In this document: piece by piece, positions 1 to 5,244 of the stretch
Numbering within the stretch: position 1 is the stretch's first letter
How the letters are laid out: each line of letters begins with the position of its first letter
From: an uncultured Chloroflexota bacterium
Lineage (GTDB): Bacteria; Chloroflexota; Dehalococcoidia; Dehalococcoidales; RBG-16-60-22
DNA: 5,244 bases
Direction of reading: 5' to 3'
Assembly (NCBI GenBank): GCA_903915565.1
Contig: CAIWTG010000217.1
Coordinates: forward strand, 1 to 5,244
Made by a program: the position numbers and the translations under genes
The notes under the pieces: generated by a model
Database searches by the model: none
What the model saw: only the letters and a program-made list of their open reading frames with translations
Told to the model about the DNA's origin: nothing

Positions 1-240
1 AAATTACCAGTAGAATGTTATCAAACAAAAACAGGAACAATATTAGTTAAAGAAAATATTATTGATTCTACAAATATAAATAAAAGTAATATAAAAGAAT
101 GTATTATATATTGTAGAGTATCTTCACATGAAAAAAAGAATGATTTAGATAGACAAACAGAAAGATGTATAACATTTGCTGTTAGTAATGGTTTTAAAAT
201 TAATAAAGTATGGTATGAAAGAAGTAAACCAATATCATAA
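1..240 (+). pseudogene. tnpA: IS607-family serine recombinase (TnpA), truncated fragment
   Basis: The reading frame is open from base 1 to a TAA at 238-240 and gives 79 residues. Residues 3-16 (LPVECYQTKTGTIL) match the end of the MerR-like helix-turn-helix domain of IS607 transposases. Residues 37-42 (YCRVSS) are the start of the serine-recombinase catalytic domain, with Arg39 and Ser41 as the expected active-site pair, followed by the family-typical DLDRQTERC at 48-56. IS607 TnpA cuts and rejoins DNA through a covalent phosphoserine link and moves the element with little target specificity. A full protein is about 200 residues. Here the sequence stops just after KVWYE, where the GSG-N-R active-site segment should begin, so the 3' half is lost and the protein would be inactive. 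I found no continuation in the other two forward frames as far as 293, so this looks like a breakpoint rather than a simple frameshift. The 5' part lies outside the window. All but two of the 80 codons (AAG and TGG) end in A or T, quite unlike argS. No TnpB/IscB-like partner gene is visible here. Confidence 0.85.
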
Positions 241-293
241 TTCGGAGCATATAAATTATGGCGAGGAATATGGAGAATAGGAACTACTATTTA

Positions 294-405
294 AGGTGGG
301 GCTGTGCAACTATCCCCGATTGCAGTCAGCGCACCGCACGGGACGGTTGGGTAACGGTTCTTGGAAGAGACCGACGCTGATTTGCCGAGTTGCACAGCCC
401 ATCCT
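294..405. repeat. 112-bp inverted-repeat (dyad) element, possibly MITE-like
   Basis: Bases 299-311 (GGGCTGTGCAACT) are the exact reverse complement of 388-400. Allowing two mismatches the arms extend to 294-311 and 388-405, pairing 16 of 18 positions. The 76-base core contains a second nested pair, TCAGCG at 326-331 with CGCTGA at 375-380, so a single strand could fold into one long interrupted hairpin. The GC-rich composition contrasts with the AT-rich sequence just to its left, and the boundary at about 294 coincides with the outer end of the left arm. There is no convincing coding potential. It could be a miniature inverted-repeat transposable element, a dispersed hairpin repeat, or a terminator-like structure. 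The dyad is seen directly; mobility is inference. The copy number in the genome would decide. Confidence 0.6.
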
Positions 406-511
406 ACCCCCGCCGCCACAAAGTATAGCACAAGTACGTGGTGTCAAGGGATACTTACCTTTCACAAAGGGAGACGAGGTTATGTGCTGATTTATCGTGA
501 AGAGTTTAGTG

Positions 512-520
512 TGTTATAAT
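512..520 (+). promoter_or_regulatory. Extended -10 promoter of argS
   Basis: TGT followed by the perfect hexamer TATAAT (515-520) makes a consensus extended -10 element for the housekeeping sigma factor. Candidate -35 hexamers at the usual distance (for example TTATCG at 492-497, 17-base spacer) match only about half of TTGACA, which is typical when the TGN extension is present. Transcription should begin near 526-528, only about 7-9 bases before the argS ATG at 535. The message would therefore be leaderless or nearly so, and indeed no Shine-Dalgarno sequence lies before that ATG. Confidence 0.7.
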
Positions 521-534
521 TTATTCGTATTTTT

Positions 535-2193
535 ATGCTTAAACAGACAATATCCGAGTTAATCTCTAAAGCCATCACTAAGGCACAAAAGGAAGGCAAG
601 TTGCCGGCTTTCGACCTGCCGGAAATCGTCATCGAGCACCCGCAGAACCCCGACCACGGAGATTATTCCTGCTCCGTGCCGCTAAAGCTTACTAAAATCG
701 TCAAGATGAAGCCGATGGATATTGCTAAAGATATTATCGGCTCTATCCCAGCCTCACCGGAAATTGAAAAAGTAGACGTCGCCCCGCCGGGCTTTATTAA
801 CTTTACGCTGAAAAAAGTATGGCTCGCCAAAGAGGTTAACGACGTTTTAAAGAACGGCGCTAATTACGGCAACATTAACGCCGGCCAGGGTAAACGCATC
901 CAGATTGAGTTCGTCAGTGTCAACCCTACCGGGCCTTTGCACGTGGGGCATGGGCGAGGGGCGGTTATCGGCAGCACTTTATGTAATGTAATGACTGCCG
1001 CCGGTTTTGACGTTACTAAAGAATATTATTTTAACGATTCGGGCAGCCAGATGGATTCATTCCGCCAGTCGCTGTGGGCACGCTACCAGCAGGCGCTGGG
1101 CAAAGACGCGGCCATGCCGGAGCACGGCTACATGGGCGAGTACATGGTCGAGCTGGCGCAGGAAATCAAGGAAAAAGAAGGCGACCGTTTTTTGAAGATG
1201 CCGCCGGCGGAAGGGGTGGAAAAGCTGGGGGAAATCGGCCTGGCGAGAGTTTTAGAAACCACCCGCGAGGACCTGAAAACGCTGCGGGTGGAGTACGACG
1301 TCTGGTACAGCGAGAAAACCCTTTACGAGAAGGGGCAGTTCGACATCATCATGAAGCTGCTGCGCGAGAAGGGTTACGTCGCGGAAAAAGACGGCGCAAT
1401 CTGGTTCTCCTCAACCGCACTGGGGGAGGATAAAGATAACGTCATCGTCCGCAGTAACGGCTCGCCGACATACTTCGCGGCGGATATTGCCTACCATTAT
1501 AATAAGTTCATCGAGCGCAAGTTCGATAAGGTCATCGACATCTGGGGCGCCGACCACATGGGGCACGTCTCTCGCATGAAAGCAGTCGTCAGCGCGTTGG
1601 GCATTGACCCGTCTCGACTGGAGATAATTATTAACCAGATGGTCACCATGCGGCGCGGCGGGGAGATTGTAAGAATTTCTCGGCGCACCGGCGACATGAT
1701 TACTCTACGCGAGCTTTTAGACGAAGCCGGTACCGACGCCTGCCGCTTTATTTTACTCTCCCGCGCGGCGAGCAGCCAGATGGACTTCGACATCGAGCTG
1801 GCGAAAAAGCAGAGCGCGGAAAATCCCGTTTATTACGTGCAGTACGCCCACGCACGCATCGCCAGCATATTGAAAGTGGCTGAAGAGAAGGGGGCGACGG
1901 ATGAGGGTGGCGACGTAAGTTTACTAACGACCGAGCCGGAATTGACTTTGATACGAAAAATGCTGCAGCTGCCGGAACTGGTGGAAACCATCGCCCAGAC
2001 ATTAGAGCCGCACCACTTGACGTATTACGCGCAGGATTTGGCGACGGTTTTCCACGCTTTTTATAAAGACTGTCGCGTGGTCAGTGACGATAAAGCGATG
2101 ACGTCGGCGCGGTTAAAGCTGATTAAAGCCGCCAAGCTGGTGCTGGGGAGAACATTGAATTTGATGGGGATGGACGCGCCGGAGCGGATGTAG
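535..2193 (+). CDS. argS: Arginyl-tRNA synthetase (class I)
   Basis: This cytoplasmic enzyme charges tRNA-Arg with arginine using ATP and is normally essential. The 552-residue product has the usual family length and all main parts: an N-terminal additional domain recognising the tRNA (about residues 1-100, with HGDYS at 41-45); the class I catalytic core with [13 protein letters not shown] at 130-142, in which HVGH (136-139) is the HIGH motif; [13 protein letters not shown] at 338-350; a degenerate KMSKS loop at 380-386 (RISRRTG), as is common in ArgS; and the DALR-type anticodon-binding helical domain from about 434 ([13 protein letters not shown]). It ends with the typical PERM. The ATG at 535 fits the usual N-terminus (MLKQ.I..LI.KA) although no Shine-Dalgarno precedes it, only a very close extended -10 promoter. 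The stop codon is one base from the stop of the opposing carbonic anhydrase-like gene. No frameshift or missing motif is visible. Confidence 0.97.
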   Translation: MLKQTISELISKAITKAQKEGKLPAFDLPEIVIEHPQNPDHGDYSCSVPLKLTKIVKMKPMDIAKDIIGSIPASPEIEKVDVAPPGFINFTLKKVWLAKEVNDVLKNGANYGNINAGQGKRIQIEFVSVNPTGPLHVGHGRGAVIGSTLCNVMTAAGFDVTKEYYFNDSGSQMDSFRQSLWARYQQALGKDAAMPEHGYMGEYMVELAQEIKEKEGDRFLKMPPAEGVEKLGEIGLARVLETTREDLKTLRVEYDVWYSEKTLYEKGQFDIIMKLLREKGYVAEKDGAIWFSSTALGEDKDNVIVRSNGSPTYFAADIAYHYNKFIERKFDKVIDIWGADHMGHVSRMKAVVSALGIDPSRLEIIINQMVTMRRGGEIVRISRRTGDMITLRELLDEAGTDACRFILLSRAASSQMDFDIELAKKQSAENPVYYVQYAHARIASILKVAEEKGATDEGGDVSLLTTEPELTLIRKMLQLPELVETIAQTLEPHHLTYYAQDLATVFHAFYKDCRVVSDDKAMTSARLKLIKAAKLVLGRTLNLMGMDAPERM

Positions 2194-2194
2194 T

Positions 2195-2713
2195 TTAAAG
2201 CCCTTCCTTTTTATACATCTCACCGAAGCCGGCGTATTCTTTCGGGACTCTTTCCAGCCAGAACATCAGTTTTTTCGGCACCTTGGACTTTATTTTCCCC
2301 GGAACGCCAACTACAAACGAATAGTCCGGCACTTTCATGTCCTCCCCCACCAGGCAGTGCGCCCCGATAAGGCAATAGCTGCCAATTTCCACGCCATGCA
2401 GGACGGTGGCGTTAATGCCTATCATCACGTTGTGGCCAATGCTCTTGCAATGAATCACCGCGCCGTGGGCGATGTTGCAGTAATCCCCGATGAACGTATC
2501 GCCTTCGCCGGGAATGCCGGAGTGAACGACGCAGTTATCTTCAAGGGCGGTGTAGGCGCCGATGACGACCTTGCCGGTATCGCCGCGGACAACAGCGCCG
2601 GGCCAGACACTGGAATGCTCGCCGATTTCAACGTCGCCGACGACATAAGCGGCCTCGCTGATAAAGGCGGAGGGGTGGATTTTGGGGGTTTTACCGTTAA
2701 TGCTTCTTATCAT
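2195..2713 (-). CDS. Gamma-class carbonic anhydrase-like protein (left-handed beta-helix)
   Basis: The 172-residue product is built almost entirely of hexapeptide repeats (for example VGDVEIGEHSSVW at 25-37 and IGHNVMIGINATV at 92-104), which fold as a left-handed beta-helix, followed by a C-terminal helix (YAGFGEMYKKEG, 160-171). This is the gamma carbonic anhydrase / YrdA-PaaY / CaiE group, which acts as a trimer with metal sites between subunits and may hydrate CO2 to bicarbonate. The three metal-binding histidines are present as H64, H83 and H88 with the family spacing, as are Arg43 and Asp45. The position equal to Gln75 of the Methanosarcina enzyme Cam is Glu58, and the acidic loop carrying Cam's proton-shuttle Glu84 is missing, as in the CamH-type branch. 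I chose the ATG at 2713 rather than the GTG at 2719 because that GTG lies inside the Shine-Dalgarno. Many relatives show little measurable carbonic anhydrase activity, so activity is not assured. It is probably co-transcribed with the Fpg-like gene 61 bases upstream. Confidence 0.9.
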   Translation of the reverse strand: MIRSINGKTPKIHPSAFISEAAYVVGDVEIGEHSSVWPGAVVRGDTGKVVIGAYTALEDNCVVHSGIPGEGDTFIGDYCNIAHGAVIHCKSIGHNVMIGINATVLHGVEIGSYCLIGAHCLVGEDMKVPDYSFVVGVPGKIKSKVPKKLMFWLERVPKEYAGFGEMYKKEGL

Positions 2714-2716
2714 ATG

Positions 2717-2724
2717 CACCTCTT
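2717..2724 (-). promoter_or_regulatory. Ribosome binding site of the gamma-carbonic anhydrase gene
   Basis: On the minus strand the sequence AAGAGGTG precedes CAT and then the ATG at 2713. The GAGG core is 5 bases from that ATG. The alternative GTG start at 2719 is part of this site and has no binding site of its own, so the ATG is the better start. Confidence 0.7.
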
Positions 2725-2732
2725 GTCAATCC

Positions 2733-2762
2733 ATCGTAGCAAGAAGGCAATGATTAGGTCAA
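2733..2762 (-). promoter_or_regulatory. Possible promoter inside the Fpg-like / carbonic anhydrase gap
   Basis: On the minus strand TTGACC (2762-2757, 5 of 6 matches to the -35 consensus) is followed after 18 bases by TACGAT (2738-2733, 4 of 6 matches to the -10). Transcription would begin near 2726, just ahead of the ribosome binding site. It could give the carbonic anhydrase-like gene expression separate from the upstream Fpg-like gene. The match is weak enough to arise by chance. Confidence 0.3.
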
Positions 2763-2774
2763 TTCAGTTTTCAG

Positions 2775-3602
2775 TTAAAATTTCTGGCAGCCGTTGCAAA
2801 AATAGATACTGCCGCCCATGTAGGGTTGCTTGAAAATAGTACCGCCGCAGACCGGGCAGGGTTTATCTAAAGTGTTTTGACTAAGTTTGGTTTTATATCC
2901 TCCCGGCTGACCAAAGATATTGATAGTAGTATCCCGGCCGCCCTGTGCCGCCATCTCTTTAAGAGTAGACTTAACTGAATTGAAAAGAGTATTTCTTTCT
3001 GTTTCATTGAGCAATTCTATTTTTATTTTGGGGTGAATTTTGGCGTTATATAGGATATCCTGTAAAACACCGTTGCCCAAGCCGGGGATTCGCTGCTCGG
3101 TGGCGAGGAAAGCTTTGGCGCTTAAGTTTTGCACGTCGGGCGAGGCGATTAGTTGATTGAAATATGCCCAATTAAATTCAGCTGATAGAGGGGAGGGTTT
3201 TTGGGTGGTAATGTCGTAATACTTGTTATGATATTCCCCTTCCTTATAGCACCAGAGCCCGCCGTACATCTGTACGGAGGCGCTGAAAGCCGTACCGTCT
3301 TCAAACTCCACAAGTAACTGGTGTTTCGGGGGACGCTTTTCGTCTGTAGCGAGAAACTTGAGGATTACTCCGTCGCCGAATAACAGATTAACGCCGCCAG
3401 CCAGCACTTCCACCAGGCCGCCGCGGGCTTTAGCCTCGCCGATAGTTTTACCGCGCAGTAAAGCGTCATAGCCCATAGGGTCGCCAAAATACCAGGCGAA
3501 CTTATGCGGCGAGTAATTAGCGATAACCCTATCGATTTTCTTCCCTTTTATTGTCTCGTTAAGTTGTTTGGCGAGACTAACGGCTTCTGGCAGTTCAATC
3601 AT
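2775..3602 (-). CDS. Fpg/Nei-like DNA glycosylase family protein lacking the N-terminal proline
   Basis: The 275-residue product has the family's usual length and order: an N-terminal MIELPEA motif and beta-sandwich, a helix-two-turn-helix region with [21 protein letters not shown] at about 171-191 (Asn177 being the conserved DNA-binding Asn), and a C-terminal zinc finger with C249, C252, C269 and C272. Fpg and Nei enzymes excise oxidised bases and cut the abasic site, using Pro at position 2 as the Schiff-base nucleophile after Met removal. Here position 2 is Ile. Met before Ile is normally not removed, so that nucleophile is absent. Glu3 and Glu6 are kept. By my alignment the conserved hairpin Lys (E. 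coli Lys57) is Gly62 and the zinc-finger Arg (E. coli Arg258) is Gly264. I recall similar Ile-2 proteins in clostridia, so this looks like a real clade and not a sequencing error. It may be a glycosylase with a changed mechanism or a DNA-damage binding protein. The start is set by the family motif. Its Shine-Dalgarno-like AAGGAG lies an unusually long 12 bases upstream. Confidence 0.85.
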   Translation of the reverse strand: MIELPEAVSLAKQLNETIKGKKIDRVIANYSPHKFAWYFGDPMGYDALLRGKTIGEAKARGGLVEVLAGGVNLLFGDGVILKFLATDEKRPPKHQLLVEFEDGTAFSASVQMYGGLWCYKEGEYHNKYYDITTQKPSPLSAEFNWAYFNQLIASPDVQNLSAKAFLATEQRIPGLGNGVLQDILYNAKIHPKIKIELLNETERNTLFNSVKSTLKEMAAQGGRDTTINIFGQPGGYKTKLSQNTLDKPCPVCGGTIFKQPYMGGSIYFCNGCQKF

Positions 3603-3608
3603 ATTGGT

Positions 3609-3614
3609 ATTATA
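3609..3614 (-). promoter_or_regulatory. TATAAT -10 element very close to the Fpg-like gene start
   Basis: A perfect TATAAT on the minus strand ends only 6 bases before the ATG at 3602. If used, transcription would begin at about the A of the start codon, giving a leaderless message and leaving the AAGGAG at 3620-3615 outside the transcript. The -35 region at 17-18 bases is poor (TACAGC or ATACAG). The better ATGACA at 3643-3638 sits 23 bases away, which is too far. The alternative is that AAGGAG is a real but distant ribosome binding site and transcription starts further upstream. Confidence 0.4.
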
Positions 3615-3666
3615 CTCCTTGGAACCCGACAGCTGTATGTCATATTAAAATCGTTTAGGCACAACC

Positions 3667-3696
3667 TTGTTTCTCCGTTTTTATCTGTGTTAGAAT
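3667..3696 (+). promoter_or_regulatory. Extended -10 promoter of trpS
   Basis: TGT plus TAGAAT (3688-3696) is an extended -10 with 5 of 6 matches to TATAAT. TTGTTT at 3667-3672, 18 bases upstream, is a modest -35. Transcription should start near 3703, only a few bases before the AGGAGG. That short leader leaves no room for a T-box or attenuator. The core closely resembles the argS promoter (GTGTTAKAATTT in both). Confidence 0.6.
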
Positions 3697-3705
3697 TTTG
3701 CTATC

Positions 3706-3711
3706 AGGAGG
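3706..3711 (+). promoter_or_regulatory. Ribosome binding site of trpS
   Basis: The perfect Shine-Dalgarno AGGAGG lies 5 bases before the ATG at 3717. It fixes this ATG as the start. An in-frame extension upstream to 3504 would overlap the Fpg-like gene on the other strand and is not part of trpS. Confidence 0.9.
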
Positions 3712-3716
3712 CTTCC

Positions 3717-4700
3717 ATGAAAAAGCGTGTCTTTTCCGGCATCCAGCCGACGGGTAACACACATATCGGTAATTATATCGGGGCTACGAGCCGTTGGGCG
3801 GCGGAGCAGGACATATACGATAACATCTTTTGTGTTGTCGACCTGCATGCCATCACCGAGCGGCAGGACCCCAAAGAACTCAAAGCCAATACACGTGAGG
3901 TTACCGGGCTTCTCCTGGCGGCCGGCATCGACCCGAAAAAGTCCATCCTGTTTGTGCAGTCGCACGTGCATGAGCACAGCGAACTAGCCTGGATTTTAAA
4001 CTGTTATATCCCGATGGGCTGGCTGGGGCGTATGACCCAGTATAAGGAAAAGTCCGGCAAACAAAAAGAACAGGTGAGTGCGGGACTTTTCGACTACCCG
4101 GCATTAATGGCGGCGGATATTCTGCTTTACGATACCAACGTGGTGCCGGTGGGCGAAGACCAGAAACAGCACGTCGAGCTAGCGCGCGACGTGGCACAGC
4201 GCTTTAACAATTTTTACGGCGAAGTTTTTACCATCCCCGAGCCAAAGATAGCGGACGTGGGCGCGCGCATTATGGGGCTGGACGACCCCAACAAGAAGAT
4301 GAGCAAGAGCGAAGAGGGACCCAACCACGCTATCGCCCTGCTGGACCCGCCGGACGTAATCCGCAAGAAAATAATGCGGGCGACGACCGACTCGCAGACG
4401 ACCGTCGTCTTTGACGAAAAGCGCCCGGGGATTTATAACCTGCTGACGATTTACCAGATTTTTACCGAAAAAGAAAAAAAACAAATCGAGGCTGAGTTTG
4501 CCGGCAAGGGTTACGGTGATTTCAAGAAAGCTCTGGCCGAAGTTGTAATTGAAGGGCTGCGTCCGCTACAGGAACGCTACCATAAGATTATGAATGAGCC
4601 GGGCTATCTGGATTCCGTGTTGGCGGAGGGGGCGGCTAAAGCGCACCCGCTCGCGCAAAAAACTCTGGCCAAAGTGCATAAAGCGGTGGGGTTGGGGTAA
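3717..4700 (+). CDS. trpS: Tryptophanyl-tRNA synthetase (class I)
   Basis: This cytoplasmic class Ic synthetase activates tryptophan with ATP and loads it onto tRNA-Trp, working as a homodimer. The 327-residue product is of normal bacterial length. It opens with [20 protein letters not shown] (4-23), where THIGN is the HIGH motif. It continues with the tryptophan-pocket and dimer region ([16 protein letters not shown], 101-116; [16 protein letters not shown], 125-140), has the ATP-binding [13 protein letters not shown] at 146-158, and carries a canonical KMSKS loop at 194-198. The C-terminal helical part (about 205-327) binds the anticodon. All motifs are intact. It is transcribed divergently from the Fpg-like gene and appears to have its own promoter, with no synthetase or trp-biosynthesis partner in view. 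Gene identity is as certain as sequence reading allows. Confidence 0.97.
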   Translation: MKKRVFSGIQPTGNTHIGNYIGATSRWAAEQDIYDNIFCVVDLHAITERQDPKELKANTREVTGLLLAAGIDPKKSILFVQSHVHEHSELAWILNCYIPMGWLGRMTQYKEKSGKQKEQVSAGLFDYPALMAADILLYDTNVVPVGEDQKQHVELARDVAQRFNNFYGEVFTIPEPKIADVGARIMGLDDPNKKMSKSEEGPNHAIALLDPPDVIRKKIMRATTDSQTTVVFDEKRPGIYNLLTIYQIFTEKEKKQIEAEFAGKGYGDFKKALAEVVIEGLRPLQERYHKIMNEPGYLDSVLAEGAAKAHPLAQKTLAKVHKAVGLG

Positions 4701-4719
4701 AGCCCGCCTGCGACTTTTG
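4685..4719 (+). terminator. Weak possible intrinsic terminator after trpS
   Basis: GGTGGG (4685-4690, inside the last trpS codons) can pair with CCCGCC (4703-4708) in a 6-bp stem with one G-T pair and a 12-base loop. A CTTTTG tract follows 5 bases later. The large loop, short T run and gap before it make this a poor terminator, so read-through into the dioxygenase gene is possible. Confidence 0.25.
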
Positions 4720-4787
4720 TTACAGACATTCTTTCCGTCAAAGCATATCCTCCAGATATAGGGCAGTTTTTTATTGCGGGGGGTAAT

Positions 4788-5244
4788 ATGCCGGTAAAAA
4801 AGGAAGTCAAAAAATCCACCACTGAATTCACTCCAGCCGTCGAAGAAGGGCCATATTATACTCCAGGTTCTCCGGAACGCAAATCCATTGCGGAAAAAGG
4901 CACTCCGGGCGAAAGGCTCGTCCTGGAAGGGCGCGTTCTCAACAAAGACAGAAAACCCATCGCGGATGCCTGGCTTGATTTCTGGAACGCCAATGGTGAT
5001 GGCGAATATGACAACAAAGGCTATAACCTGCGGGGCCACCAGTTTACGGATAAAGAGGGACGTTATCGACTGGAAACGGTAAAGCCCAAGGATTACATGA
5101 TGAGGGCGCCGCACATCCATGTAAAGGTCAAAGCCAATGAAAAAGCTCCTATTTTAACCACTCAACTATTTTTCCCCGGCGAAAAGAAAAACGCCACCGA
5201 TTTTCTTTTTGAAAAAGGCACATTGGTAGAAGTGAAAGAGAAAG
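4788..5244 (+). CDS. Intradiol ring-cleavage dioxygenase, 3' end beyond the window
   Basis: The frame is open from the ATG at 4788 to the window end, giving 152 residues without a stop. The EGPYYTPGSPERKSI segment (20-34), then LEGRVLNKDRKPIADAWLDFW (46-66) and GRYRLETVKPKDY (91-103), is the signature of non-haem Fe(III) intradiol dioxygenases (catechol 1,2- and protocatechuate 3,4-dioxygenase family), which cleave catechols between the two hydroxyls with O2 to give cis,cis-muconate-type acids. The four iron ligands are all visible: Tyr74 (GEYDN), Tyr103, His109 and His111 (APHIHVKV). Arg106 sits where the active-site arginine is expected. The short Tyr-to-His spacing (6 residues) fits the single-domain subgroup rather than classical protocatechuate dioxygenase subunits. 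There is no signal peptide, Tat motif or catechol 1,2-dioxygenase N-terminal helical domain, so it is probably cytoplasmic. The substrate cannot be told. GGGGGG just before TAATATG serves as the ribosome binding site. The 87-base gap after trpS shows no convincing promoter. Confidence 0.9.
   Translation, partial: MPVKKEVKKSTTEFTPAVEEGPYYTPGSPERKSIAEKGTPGERLVLEGRVLNKDRKPIADAWLDFWNANGDGEYDNKGYNLRGHQFTDKEGRYRLETVKPKDYMMRAPHIHVKVKANEKAPILTTQLFFPGEKKNATDFLFEKGTLVEVKEK

Noticed and set aside
304..395. Integron attC site (GTGCAAC ... GTTGCAC)
   Set aside because: The end boxes do not fit RYYYAAC/GTTRRRY, the arms extend well beyond the box positions, and no integrase or cassette array is visible.
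296..490. 64-residue open frame starting at GTG 296
   Set aside because: It runs through the inverted-repeat element, has no ribosome binding site, low-complexity proline-rich content and no recognisable motif. It is most likely a by-product of the repeat.
482..490. Two-codon mini-ORF (ATG TGC TGA) preceded by GAGG
   Set aside because: It lies upstream of the predicted argS transcription start, so it would not be in the argS message. Such short frames are expected by chance.
521..534. T-box or amino-acid-responsive leader before argS
   Set aside because: The space between the strong -10 and the ATG is only 14 bases, and no T-box or specifier structure is seen upstream.
2357..2833. 158-residue plus-strand open frame opposite the carbonic anhydrase-like gene
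   Set aside because: It is antisense to the hexapeptide-repeat gene. Its apparent regularity mirrors the repeats on the other strand.
3504..3716. 71-residue N-terminal extension of TrpS
   Set aside because: It overlaps the Fpg-like gene on the other strand. The perfect AGGAGG and the family N-terminus ([13 protein letters not shown]) place the start at 3717.
4566..5120. 184-residue minus-strand open frame over the trpS end and dioxygenase start
   Set aside because: It is antisense to two well-supported genes, crosses their intergenic gap and shows no family motif.

Overview
The window is mostly ordinary bacterial chromosome with about five protein-coding genes, plus a foreign AT-rich mobile-element fragment at its left edge and an aromatic-ring dioxygenase gene cut off at its right edge. 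The housekeeping genes have moderate-to-high GC and Shine-Dalgarno signals where one is present. The ArgS sequence (its N-terminus, the 'KMKPM' segment and the 'PERM' ending) and the pairing of a gamma-type carbonic anhydrase with an Ile-2 Fpg-like protein remind me most of Chloroflexota, perhaps Dehalococcoidia. That placement is from memory of family sequences, not a search, and I hold it at roughly even odds.

Layout, left to right. Bases 1-240 are the middle part of an IS607-family serine recombinase, open at the window edge, broken before its second active-site motif, and with almost no G or C at third codon positions. Bases 241-534 hold no credible gene: AT-rich sequence up to about 293, then a 112-bp dyad element (294-405), a small CCTTT/AAAGG dyad, and a strong extended -10 promoter (512-520) very close to the argS start. 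argS (535-2193, +) is complete. It meets a gamma-carbonic-anhydrase-like gene (2195-2713, -) tail to tail with one base between them. Upstream of that gene on the same strand is an Fpg/Nei-like gene (2775-3602, -), so the two may be co-transcribed. A 114-bp divergent intergenic region separates it from trpS (3717-4700, +), which has its own extended -10 promoter and a perfect AGGAGG. After a weak possible terminator, an intradiol dioxygenase gene starts at 4788 and runs off the window.

Functionally, argS and trpS are two independent class I aminoacyl-tRNA synthetases with similar promoter cores and no visible T-box or leader control. The most interesting gene is the Fpg-like protein. It has the Fpg fold signature and zinc finger but lacks the N-terminal proline nucleophile, and by my alignment also the conserved hairpin lysine and zinc-finger arginine. 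The second point of interest is the left edge, where a compositionally alien IS607 fragment abuts a palindromic element just upstream of an essential gene. I saw no CRISPR array, tRNA, rRNA or complete transposon.
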